Shown here: piece by piece, positions 1 to 6,748 of the stretch
Layout: every line of letters begins with the position of its first letter
Position numbering within the stretch: position 1 is the first letter of the stretch
DNA from: CAYFJO01 sp964343305
Lineage (GTDB): Bacteria > Planctomycetota > Planctomycetia > Pirellulales > Pirellulaceae
Reading direction: 5' to 3'
DNA length: 16,435 nt
Assembly: GCA_964343305.1 (NCBI GenBank)
Contig: CAYFJO010000228.1
Coordinates: forward strand, 1 to 16,435
The notes under the pieces: model-generated
The model's input: the letters and a program-made list of their open reading frames with translations, nothing else
The model's database searches: none
What the model was told of the DNA's origin: nothing
Made by a program: the position numbers and the translations under genes

Positions 1-461
1 TCGAGCGCCTCGCGATAATGCGGCGGAAGTTGCGACATCGTGACGTTGACCATCTCGCGAGTCTCTTCGCGCTCGAGCACATCGTCGCCTAACGGATCGG
101 ACTCCAATCGGTCGAAAATGTCCCGCAAATCGTCGTCCATCCGCTGCCAAAGCGACTGAAGACTGGTCGTGTTTTTTTCTTGCGCGAAAACGCGTTGAAT
201 CTCGTTTCGTGCCAAGCCGATAAGCCACGGAAAGATGTTGGCATCCGACCGCGACGGCTCATACGCCGCTAGCTCGCGAATGGCTCGGACCAGCGTTTCC
301 TGGACCACGTCCTCACAAGTGTGACGATCGCGATCGACGCGATAAAAACAGAACTGATAAAGCGGATCGACCATCGCGTCGGCTAGCATTTGAATCGTTG
401 CCGAGTCACCAGCAAGCGCCTGCTTTTTCCACTGGCTGTCAAAGCTTGACTGTGAACCCAC
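1..461 (-). CDS. ECF-type sigma-70 family RNA polymerase sigma factor (3' end outside the window)
   Basis: About 153 residues are visible before the gene runs off the left edge. Region 2 lies at about residues 33-92: LYQFCFYRVDRDRHTCED is followed by VVQETLVRAI and FPWLIGLARNEIQ, the core-binding and -10 recognition helices. An acidic linker follows, and region 4 begins with VNVTMSQLPPHYREAL at 138-153, so the -35 recognition helix is lost. I place the start at GTG (459-461). GAGGAA lies six bases upstream of it, and no ATG occurs in frame between it and an upstream TAG. The protein should direct RNA polymerase to a small regulon. It is divergent from the HEAT-repeat gene. Any partner anti-sigma gene would lie outside the window. 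The family is certain; the regulon is unknown. Confidence 0.9.
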   Translation of the reverse strand, partial: MGSQSSFDSQWKKQALAGDSATIQMLADAMVDPLYQFCFYRVDRDRHTCEDVVQETLVRAIRELAAYEPSRSDANIFPWLIGLARNEIQRVFAQEKNTTSLQSLWQRMDDDLRDIFDRLESDPLGDDVLEREETREMVNVTMSQLPPHYREAL

Positions 462-604
462 TTCACGTTCCTCAAAATCGCTAGCGGCAAACGCCCTCTG
501 GTCGCCATTGCTACCATCCTATGTTACCGACGCCGCGGAATCCTTCGAAAAAAATGGGGAATTCGGTATTGATTCCCAATCGAGGAATCGCGCAAAGTGG
601 ACGA

Positions 605-619
605 TGATACATGTATGCA
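605..619. promoter_or_regulatory. Palindrome TGATACATGTATGCA in the divergent intergenic region, possible operator
   Basis: The central ATACATGTAT is a perfect 10-bp palindrome, with outer TG/CA also matching. It lies between the divergent sigma-factor and HEAT-repeat genes (gap 462-725). TACA/TGTA half-sites are typical of BlaI/MecI-type repressor operators, but that link is only a resemblance. The rest of the gap shows a small stem (555-562 with 572-578) and no convincing promoter. Confidence 0.25.
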
Positions 620-725
620 TTCAGGTTGTCGCGCATCACTTTAGAACTTGTGGCAAACTGCGTTTTGAGATTCTCTAATACTTTCACAGGGTCGCACAAC
701 TCTCATTTCTTTCACGAGGGTTCCG

Positions 726-2354
726 ATGGCTACGCAATCCAAAGGCACGGACTATTTCACACACTGGCCGGCGGTTTGCCTAACCGTGTTTCTGGGCATT
801 GTGATTCTCGTTCCTGTTTCGAGATATCTATCGCATCAGTTTGCCGCAACAGAACGTCGGGCAGCGACGCAAACCGTGACCGCTGACTCGTCGTCGGATC
901 GCGAGAATTCGAAACACGCCAAGACCAATGTTCTTGATACGTTATCCGATCCAATCAGTCCTTGGCGCGACGAAGTATACGCTCGTGAACGATTGTTCGG
1001 ACGCGACGACCCACCGTCTGATTCGCGCTCCCCGAATGCATCCACGGAAGCGAAACAAGAGAAGGCCAAAGACCCACCCGATGCCGCAGACGAATCAAAA
1101 CGCCACTGGCAAGATGCCAAAGTCGTCTCATCGATGCGAACCAAAGTTCGGCCGTTTCCGTCTCTTGATGACGAGTTTTGGGCTCCGCTGAATCTTCAAG
1201 ATGAAGAAACGCTGCGAAGGGACTTAAGGGAGTTTGCCATCACGGTTGACTTGGCTGGTCGCGACGGTCAATCGGTCACCATCCAAGATATTCGATCGGA
1301 TATTCGGCGATCCAAGCTCACGGAACATTCCGAGTTTGGACCTGGATTTCATCCGATCGAGCAATGGATTGCGGGACGCAACGATCTCGAAGGACTACCG
1401 TTGCGTAGAGGCCGCCAATGCCAGTTGGACGAACAGAGTACAAAGTCACTTGCCGAACTATCACGGACCATTGGAATTTGCTTGCAGGACGTTGCGGGCG
1501 ATTCGCTGGATCCCGCGCACGATGACAAGGTGGCCAAGGCTCTACAAGAACTGGAGGTTGTCAACAACGAAGATGCCGCGCGAGTGTTGCACCAAATGCT
1601 GCAGGCCGAGGGCACGTCGATTCGGTTGCATCTGGTCGCGCGGCTGTCGGCGATCGACGGGGGCGTGGCCAGCGACGCACTGGCCCAACGCGCGATGTTT
1701 GATCTTTCGCCGATGGTTCGAGAAGCCGCGATCCATGCGCTTCAGAGGCGTCCTCGATTGGAATTCTATCCGCAACTGGTCGATGGCATGCGCTATCCAT
1801 GGCCACCCGTGGCCAATCACGCGGCCGCGGCCCTGGTCGTGTTGGATGTCGAGGAAGCGGTGGAGAGCTTGATCGTTTTAAAAGATGCTCCCAATCCCCT
1901 TCAACCTGTTCAAGACGAATACGGACATTGGCATCGCGTGGAATTGGTCCGCGTCAATCACATGCGCAACTGCTATCTTTGCCACGCACCATCCATCGGG
2001 GACGAAGACCTCGTTCGAGGACTCGTACCAATTGCCGGTCGACACGCGGCCACGAGATACTATGGCAGCTTCAGCCCGGGCGACATGCTTGTTCGCGCAG
2101 ACGTGACGTATTTGAAACAAGATTTTTCAGTAACCCATCACGACGAAAGTTATCAGCCCTGGCCCACCGACCAGCAGCACGACTACCTGGTGCGGAAACG
2201 CCGTTTCTCCGACACCGAGCAATTCAGTTTTTCCTTCGGCAAAGACAAGGCCGCGTCTTACGTTCAAAACAGTTCCGCCATCTATCCGCAACGCGACGCG
2301 ATTCTATTTGCGCTGAACAAACTAAAACGCCCAAAGAAAACGGCGAAAGAGTGA
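726..2354 (+). CDS. Membrane-anchored HEAT-repeat protein with a CxxCH motif (hypothetical)
   Basis: The start ATG has GAGGG (716-720) five bases upstream. Residues about 14-34 form one hydrophobic helix, an uncleaved signal or N-terminal anchor, so the bulk probably faces the periplasm. Residues 40-130 are a polar, probably disordered linker. Residues about 260-400 are helical repeats with HEAT character (DAARVLHQMLQ, LSPMVREAAIHALQRR, VANHAAAALVVL). Residues 416-420 read CYLCH, a c-type heme attachment motif or a zinc/redox site, followed by PSIGDEDLVRGLVPI. I do not recognise a named family. It resembles planctomycete proteins that join HEAT repeats to cytochrome-like motifs. One CxxCH alone does not prove heme, and no obvious distal Met ligand was identified. 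It is convergent with the sirtuin gene, with a 4-bp gap. Confidence 0.85.
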   Translation: MATQSKGTDYFTHWPAVCLTVFLGIVILVPVSRYLSHQFAATERRAATQTVTADSSSDRENSKHAKTNVLDTLSDPISPWRDEVYARERLFGRDDPPSDSRSPNASTEAKQEKAKDPPDAADESKRHWQDAKVVSSMRTKVRPFPSLDDEFWAPLNLQDEETLRRDLREFAITVDLAGRDGQSVTIQDIRSDIRRSKLTEHSEFGPGFHPIEQWIAGRNDLEGLPLRRGRQCQLDEQSTKSLAELSRTIGICLQDVAGDSLDPAHDDKVAKALQELEVVNNEDAARVLHQMLQAEGTSIRLHLVARLSAIDGGVASDALAQRAMFDLSPMVREAAIHALQRRPRLEFYPQLVDGMRYPWPPVANHAAAALVVLDVEEAVESLIVLKDAPNPLQPVQDEYGHWHRVELVRVNHMRNCYLCHAPSIGDEDLVRGLVPIAGRHAATRYYGSFSPGDMLVRADVTYLKQDFSVTHHDESYQPWPTDQQHDYLVRKRRFSDTEQFSFSFGKDKAASYVQNSSAIYPQRDAILFALNKLKRPKKTAKE

Positions 2355-2358
2355 TTCG

Positions 2359-3132
2359 TTACATCGCTTGTTGTTGGTAAGTCGTCCAAATCTTCTGCAG
2401 CGCTTCCGACGCTTTCATCGACAACGCGATGTCGACGAGATCGGAGATTTCACTTTTGCCCGGGTTGATTTCGATCGTCGGCTTGCCCGCTTGGGCGGCT
2501 CGCACCACCGGCTCGGCGATGTAGGGAAAGACACTGGTCGTGCCGATGGAAAACACGAGATCGAAACCGGCGTCGAGTTCTGTTCGCAGGTTGCTGACTT
2601 TTTGTGGCGGGAGAAGTTCGCCGAACAATACGACATCGGGCCGCACAACGTGATTGCATTCCGCGCAGCGGGGCGGAATCTCGATCGAATCAAAATCGTC
2701 GGCGTTGACTCGCTGACGCTTTGGGCAACTGGTACACATCAGATCGTGCAAGTCGCCGTGGATGTCGATCACATTGTGCGAGCCCGCTTCGCGATGAAAG
2801 CCGTCAACGTTTTGCGTCAACACACAGACTCGGTCGAACTCATCTTCCACCTCGGCAATGATCTCGTGTCCGCGATTGGGCGCTTTGCCACGGCAGGCGA
2901 GTGCGATTTCGGCGAGATATTTCCACGTGAGTTCGGGACGTTGCCGGAGCATTTCACCGGACAGCAGCACTTCGATCGGATAGCCTTCTTCTGTATCGTC
3001 GACGTTGTACAGACCGCCGATTCCGCGATACGTCGGCAAACCGGAATCGGCCGATACGCCAGCCCCCGTGATGAAAAGGATACTTTTAGCCGCTTTGAGA
3101 CACTCAACAATTTGCGAGATCTTGGTACTCAT
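2359..3132 (-). CDS. cobB: Sir2-family NAD-dependent protein deacylase (sirtuin)
   Basis: The 257-residue length is usual for a bacterial sirtuin. The NAD-binding motif GAGVSADSGLPTYRG is at 23-37, TQNVDGFH at 106-113 and catalytic His125 in IHGDLH. The zinc site is formed by C133/C136 and C156/C159, followed by RPDVVLFGE at 164-172 and the Rossmann motif GTTSVFPYIA. It would remove acyl groups from lysines, using NAD+ and releasing nicotinamide and O-acyl-ADP-ribose, in the cytoplasm. The Tyr-x-x-Arg pair of CobB-type desuccinylases is not evident at the expected place, so a deacetylase is more likely than a desuccinylase; this is inferred from motifs only. The ATG has no clear Shine-Dalgarno. 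It follows the PQQ-propeller gene in the same direction after about 75 bp, but a function link is not apparent. Confidence 0.95.
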   Translation of the reverse strand: MSTKISQIVECLKAAKSILFITGAGVSADSGLPTYRGIGGLYNVDDTEEGYPIEVLLSGEMLRQRPELTWKYLAEIALACRGKAPNRGHEIIAEVEDEFDRVCVLTQNVDGFHREAGSHNVIDIHGDLHDLMCTSCPKRQRVNADDFDSIEIPPRCAECNHVVRPDVVLFGELLPPQKVSNLRTELDAGFDLVFSIGTTSVFPYIAEPVVRAAQAGKPTIEINPGKSEISDLVDIALSMKASEALQKIWTTYQQQAM

Positions 3133-3162
3133 GACACTAGGGATCGCTAATCGACGCTGACA

Positions 3163-3199
3163 AACACGGATGAAGAGACAAGAAATACAGATCCGTGTT
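3163..3199. repeat. 9-bp perfect inverted repeat between the PQQ-propeller and sirtuin genes
   Basis: AACACGGAT (3163-3171) and ATCCGTGTT (3191-3199) can form a 9-bp stem with a 19-nt loop. The right arm runs on into imperfect tandem units (CCGTGTTCAC, CGCGTTAGT, CGTGTTCCC) reaching the 3' end of the PQQ-propeller gene. There is no U tract, so it is not a standard terminator. It could be an RNA-stabilising hairpin or a remnant of a dispersed repeat. Confidence 0.45.
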
Positions 3200-3207
3200 C
3201 ACTCGCG

Positions 3208-4440
3208 TTAGTTCGTGTTCCCGCCAATCGCGTAGAGATGCGTGAACGTGCGGATGTACATTACACCGCCCGCGATGGCAGGCGTGCTGTGCGTTGGCTC
3301 GCCAAGTGGAATGCGGGCGAGTTCTCTAAATTCCAGGTCCGCCGCCAGCACGACAACTTCTCCGTCTCTGGTAATGTTGTAGACCCGATCGGCGACGCAG
3401 ATGGGTGAGGAATAAAACGAACCATTTGCTCGTTTTCGCCAATGGACGTCGCCCGTTCTTACATCCGCACAGGTGACAATTCCGCCGTCGGACCAGACGA
3501 ACAGTAATTTGCCTTTGACCAATGGGGTGACGCAAAGCGGTGCGCCTTTGTCGATGCAAAACAGTTGTTCGGCGGTGACTTTGTTCGCCTCAGTCCTTGG
3601 TCGCACGGCGATGACTTCTTGACGCACGCCCAACCAGCCGCTGGTGCCCAGGACCACGTCGCCCGCGACGATCGGTGAACTGATCGACGACTCGGTGTGG
3701 CCTTTGTCGAACACGTTGGCTTGCCAGTTGACTTTTCCGGTCTTGGCGTCGATCGCCGAGATACCGGTTCGCCAATTGGTGAAGATGAATTCGGCGGTTT
3801 CGCCCCGCGTCAACACGCACGGCGTCGACCAATTGCCACCGCTGTCGCGATCGACTTTCCATCGCAAGTCGCCGCTGTCGCAGTCCAGCCCGATCAACGA
3901 ACTCTTGCCGCTGTGTTCCAGTGGAATCGTGATAACGCCGTCGTGGATCGCTGGCGAGATGCCATCGCCGTGGCCGGATCTAAACGGATCGAATTCTTGT
4001 CGCCAGACATTGTTGCCGTCGTGGTCGAGTGCGATGACGACAAACTTATCGGGCTCGGTCCAACAAGTGATCAGGCGACGATCATCCAGGGCGGGTGTGG
4101 CGGACGCGTAACTGTTATGTTTATGTTTGCGATAGAATTTGGATTCTATCTCGCGAATCCAAAGTTGCATGCCTGTATCAACGTCGAAGCATTGAATATG
4201 ACGAATGCCGGCCGCGTCGTCCGCGCTGGTCGCGAACAGCCGCTTGCCCCACAACACGGGCGACGAATGAGCGACACCAGGCAGTTGGACCGTCCAGTTG
4301 TAATCGTCGGCTGTCCACTTGAGTGGAATCGTTGTCGCGTTGCCGAGGCCGGAACCGTTGGGTCCGCGGAATCTTGTCCATTCTTGGGCGCGCGTTGGAG
4401 CGACGCTGGCCAACAACAAAAGCAAAACAATGAAACGCAT
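3208..4440 (-). CDS. Exported PQQ-like beta-propeller repeat protein
   Basis: Blade-type repeats run through the protein: HSSPVLWGKRLFATSAD, CFDVDTGMQLWIREI, SATPALDDRRLI, IGLDCDSGDLRWKVD, AIDAKTGKVNWQANV, ADVRTGDVHWRKRA and HSTPAIAGGVMYIRT. These are the A-x-D-x-x-T-G-x-x-x-W signature of PQQ/BamB-like propellers. The open frame reaches ATG 4524, but its first 15 codons lie inside a palindromic repeat. I prefer ATG 4438-4440: GGGGA lies nine bases upstream, and it starts directly at the signal peptide MRFIVLLLLLASVAPTRA-Q. ATGs at 4449 and 4458 are alternatives. The mature protein opens with EWTRFRGPNGSGLG, the usual start of planctomycete members. No catalytic dehydrogenase site is evident, so a binding or scaffold role is more likely than enzyme activity. 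The substrate is unknown. Confidence 0.9.
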   Translation of the reverse strand: MRFIVLLLLLASVAPTRAQEWTRFRGPNGSGLGNATTIPLKWTADDYNWTVQLPGVAHSSPVLWGKRLFATSADDAAGIRHIQCFDVDTGMQLWIREIESKFYRKHKHNSYASATPALDDRRLITCWTEPDKFVVIALDHDGNNVWRQEFDPFRSGHGDGISPAIHDGVITIPLEHSGKSSLIGLDCDSGDLRWKVDRDSGGNWSTPCVLTRGETAEFIFTNWRTGISAIDAKTGKVNWQANVFDKGHTESSISSPIVAGDVVLGTSGWLGVRQEVIAVRPRTEANKVTAEQLFCIDKGAPLCVTPLVKGKLLFVWSDGGIVTCADVRTGDVHWRKRANGSFYSSPICVADRVYNITRDGEVVVLAADLEFRELARIPLGEPTHSTPAIAGGVMYIRTFTHLYAIGGNTN

Positions 4441-4478
4441 GGAATTCATCCCCAGCATCGTGGTATGGGTGAGGATCT

Positions 4479-4537
4479 TATTGTAGAACAATTGTCTCAA
4501 TTGTTCCCGGAGCAATTGGGACAATTGCTCTACAATA
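4479..4537. repeat. Palindromic intergenic repeat with four CAATTG cores
   Basis: Two 29-nt arms (4479-4507 and 4509-4537) pair around a single central C. Twenty-six pairs match; the exceptions are 4504/4512, 4497/4519 and 4488/4528. Each arm carries two CAATTG hexamers, giving four in all (4489, 4498, 4513, 4522). The outer ends read TTGTAGA/TCTACAA. It lies between divergent genes and looks like a REP- or MITE-type dispersed element. It ends just upstream of the D-threonine-aldolase-like gene, where TATACT (4536-4541) could serve as a -10. Confidence 0.8.
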
Positions 4538-4557
4538 TACTCCTATGAGACACCAAA

Positions 4558-5673
4558 ATGGATGAACATTATCGAATCGAAGACACGAGCGAAATCATCT
4601 CGCCGGGACTCGTCGTTTTTCGCGACCTGGTCGAACGTAACACGAGGCGGATGATCGAAATCGCCGGCGACGTGTCGCGTTTGCGGCCGCATTGCAAGAC
4701 GCACAAGATGCGGGAAGTTGTTCAATTGCAACTTGGCGAGGGAATCACGAAACACAAGTGCGCGACGTTTGCCGAGGCCGAGATGCTGGCCGAAGCCGGC
4801 GTGAAGGACATTTTTCTGGCGTACAACATCGTGGGGCCCAATCTCGGCCGGACAGTGGCGTTCGTTGAGAAATTCTCGGATGTGACGTTTTCGGTGACGG
4901 CGGATCACGCAAAGCCGCTCAGCCAACTTGGCGAGGCAATGTCGCAAGCCAGTCGGACGGTCGATGTGCTGCTCGATCTCGATACGGGACAACATCGAAC
5001 CGGCATTGCCGCCGATGCAAACGCCCAGGAGTTTTATGGACAAATCGTCCGCACTGCTGGACTCAATGCGGGTGGCTTGCACGTGTACGATGGACAAAAC
5101 CATCAAACGGACGTCAACGAGAGGCGAACGGCCGTCGACGATTGTTGGAATCAGGCGATCGGACTCCGCGATCAGTTGGTTGCCGAGGGGTGGCCCGTGC
5201 CGCGCATCGTTGCCGGTGGCACGGGCTCGTTTCCTATGTATGCGGAGAAGAGCGATCCGGCGCTCGAACTCAGTCCCGGCACGCTCGTATTCCATGACGT
5301 GGGTTACCGCGAGATGTTCCCCGATCTCTCGTTCGTCCCCGCGGCTTTGGTCCTGACACGAGTCGTTAGTTGCCCGACAGACGATCGCATTACAGTGGAT
5401 TTGGGTTACAAGGCATGCGCGGCGGATCAGCCGATGGGCAAACGTGTTGAGTTTCCGGACTTGCTCGATTCCAAACAAGTTCTGCAAAACGAAGAGCATC
5501 TCGTACTGGAAACGGATCGGGCGTCCGAGTTCGCGCCGGGTGACGAGTTACTCGCGATTCCGCGACACATTTGTCCGACGTCGGCATTGCACAAGCAGGT
5601 GTACGTGGTGTCCGGTGGCAAGGTGGTGGATCGCTGGAATGTCGCGGCACGCGATCGATGGTTGACGATTTAG
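4558..5673 (+). CDS. D-threonine aldolase / D-serine dehydratase-like PLP enzyme
   Basis: The 371 residues fit the fold-type III (alanine racemase N-terminal domain) D-TA family. RPHCKTHK at 43-50 carries the PLP lysine, K47. The barrel motifs HKCATFAEAEMLAEAGV, LDLDTGQHRTGI and VAGGTGSFPMY follow. The C-terminal domain has LGYKAC and then PRHICPT, whose H337 and C339 match the metal-binding His-x-Cys of this family. The likely reaction is cleavage of D-threonine or a related D-3-hydroxy-amino acid to glycine plus aldehyde, or dehydration of D-serine; sequence alone does not decide. The enzyme should be cytoplasmic. Its stop overlaps the convergent DUF5662 gene by 4 bp. The ATG has no strong Shine-Dalgarno. 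Confidence 0.9.
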   Translation: MDEHYRIEDTSEIISPGLVVFRDLVERNTRRMIEIAGDVSRLRPHCKTHKMREVVQLQLGEGITKHKCATFAEAEMLAEAGVKDIFLAYNIVGPNLGRTVAFVEKFSDVTFSVTADHAKPLSQLGEAMSQASRTVDVLLDLDTGQHRTGIAADANAQEFYGQIVRTAGLNAGGLHVYDGQNHQTDVNERRTAVDDCWNQAIGLRDQLVAEGWPVPRIVAGGTGSFPMYAEKSDPALELSPGTLVFHDVGYREMFPDLSFVPAALVLTRVVSCPTDDRITVDLGYKACAADQPMGKRVEFPDLLDSKQVLQNEEHLVLETDRASEFAPGDELLAIPRHICPTSALHKQVYVVSGGKVVDRWNVAARDRWLTI

Positions 5674-6209
5674 ACCTCAACCCCGTTTAGCCGGTCCAGC
5701 ATGTCGATCGTGTCGTAGATCAACTTGACCTGCCACTCATCGAATTTCCATTTGTTCCCGACTTGTTTGTCGGCCCAATCTTTGGCGCTTCCCCCTCGTT
5801 CACCGAATTCTTGAGCCATCGCCGTCCAGTCGCAAACCATCTCGACAAGATCGATGTCGTTCATGTCTTTGGCATCTGGGTGAAAGTCCGGATGATGACG
5901 ATTCGTCGTGACATGGTGCCGGATGGCCTCATCAACTTGGTCCTTCATGCCGGGCGGATATGCAAAGTCGATCCCGGAACGCCGGCAACGGTGAAATTCT
6001 GTCATCCAGATATAAGGAAGCCGCTCGTTCGGACCATACTTTGATGCATCGTGGACTTTTGCTCGTTGCACAAGTTCCGCGCCCCACTCAGTTGCTTCGT
6101 GAAGTTTGATGAGATTCGCGGCGACCCGCTCGATGTGTTGCCTGGTCCGAACTTCAAAATCCTCAATCATCGCATCGGTGGGCGTCGGCCCGGAATTGTC
6201 AGAGGTCAT
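5670..6209 (-). CDS. DUF5662 family protein, HD-hydrolase-like metal site
   Basis: The 179-residue soluble protein is His- and Asp-rich in an order resembling HD-type hydrolases: H25 in RQHIERV, H53-D54 in KVHDASKYGP, H98-H99 in AIRHHV, H105-H106 in NRHHP and D127 in VCDWTAMAQEFG. HDxSK followed by an HHxxxNxHHP segment is what I associate with DUF5662. The function of that family is not established; a metal-dependent phosphohydrolase role is inferred from the spacing only. A promoter with a perfect -10 lies directly upstream. The gene is convergent with the D-threonine-aldolase-like gene and shares its last 4 bp. No signal peptide or membrane segment is visible. Confidence 0.85.
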   Translation of the reverse strand: MTSDNSGPTPTDAMIEDFEVRTRQHIERVAANLIKLHEATEWGAELVQRAKVHDASKYGPNERLPYIWMTEFHRCRRSGIDFAYPPGMKDQVDEAIRHHVTTNRHHPDFHPDAKDMNDIDLVEMVCDWTAMAQEFGERGGSAKDWADKQVGNKWKFDEWQVKLIYDTIDMLDRLNGVEV

Positions 6210-6247
6210 GCGAAATCTCGAATAGAAAACTCTTGTGAAAGCCTAAA

Positions 6248-6275
6248 ATTATAGGTAAGAATCTCTGAGAGTCGA
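6248..6275 (-). promoter_or_regulatory. Sigma-70-type promoter for the DUF5662 gene
   Basis: Read on the minus strand, TATAAT (6248-6253) is a perfect -10. TCGACT (6270-6275) is a 4/6 match to the -35, with a 16-bp spacer. Transcription would begin near 6241, giving a leader of about 30 nt before the ATG at 6209. Confidence 0.5.
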
Positions 6276-6352
6276 CCAGAAGGTTGGTGACCGCCAAACG
6301 CTGCTTGTTCGGATCAGCCAGACGGGTGGAATTCAACAAAAGAAAAAGGGTT

Positions 6353-6478
6353 CGGTTGCGGCGAGACGATGAGCCTTCCGGGAGAGACAACCGTGAACTG
6401 GCACCCAGTGGCCACGAGGGAAGCAACGACCCCGCTGTTCAATCAGTCGCCGAGGCCCGATCGTCTCGCCGCGAACCG
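6353..6478. repeat. Long inverted repeat enclosing about 80 nt; possible structured RNA or mobile repeat
   Basis: The gene-free stretch 6210-6748 holds this element. CGGTT-GCGGCGAGACGAT (6353-6370) pairs with ATCGTCTCGCCGC-G-AACCG (6460-6478). That gives 13 uninterrupted pairs plus 5 more across a one-base bulge, and GAGCC/GGCCC extends it inward with one mismatch. Inside, ACTGG-CAC-CCAGT (6397-6409) is a perfect 5-bp hairpin. Just outside is a third stem, CGATCTA/TAGATCG (6496-6502 with 6516-6522). No convincing protein is encoded on either strand here. The rest of the gap carries only weak promoter-like sequence, for example TAGAAT at 6719-6724 before the next gene. Confidence 0.6.
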
Positions 6479-6748
6479 ATGTGACACCCATTGGCCGATC
6501 TACACCCCCACGACATAGATCGACCTTCATCCACCTGCGCGAGAGACAAAGTTGCCTATCTCCCTCACGCTCTCATAACATCGTATTGTGGCAGGACGAC
6601 TCATTGTGGAAAGTCGCCCCCAGCCAAAAGAATTGCCAGATCGTCAACGTTTAAAACGAGTGTAACGATTCTACCGATTGGGTTACAAAACCGTTACCCT
6701 GGTGTCGCGCATGAGATGTAGAATGTGGGGAACCGAAGGAGTAATTTG

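Noticed and set aside
4441..4524. N-terminal extension of the PQQ-propeller gene to ATG 4524
   Set aside because: Its first codons lie inside a palindromic repeat and a good signal peptide starts at the downstream ATG (4440) with a suitable GGGGA.
4545..4565. Seven-codon ORF overlapping the start of the D-threonine-aldolase-like gene
   Set aside because: Too short to support as a leader peptide, with no Shine-Dalgarno or attenuator structure after it.
6349..6481. Resemblance of the structured region to glycine or cobalamin riboswitches
   Set aside because: Short matches such as GGGAGAGAC and GGAAGCAA occur, but the conserved closing elements and order of those classes are missing.
6284..6530. 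Small ORFs on both strands in the gap before the propeller gene
   Set aside because: They lie on the arms of the inverted repeat, lack ribosome sites and have basic, low-quality composition; they are best explained as chance frames.
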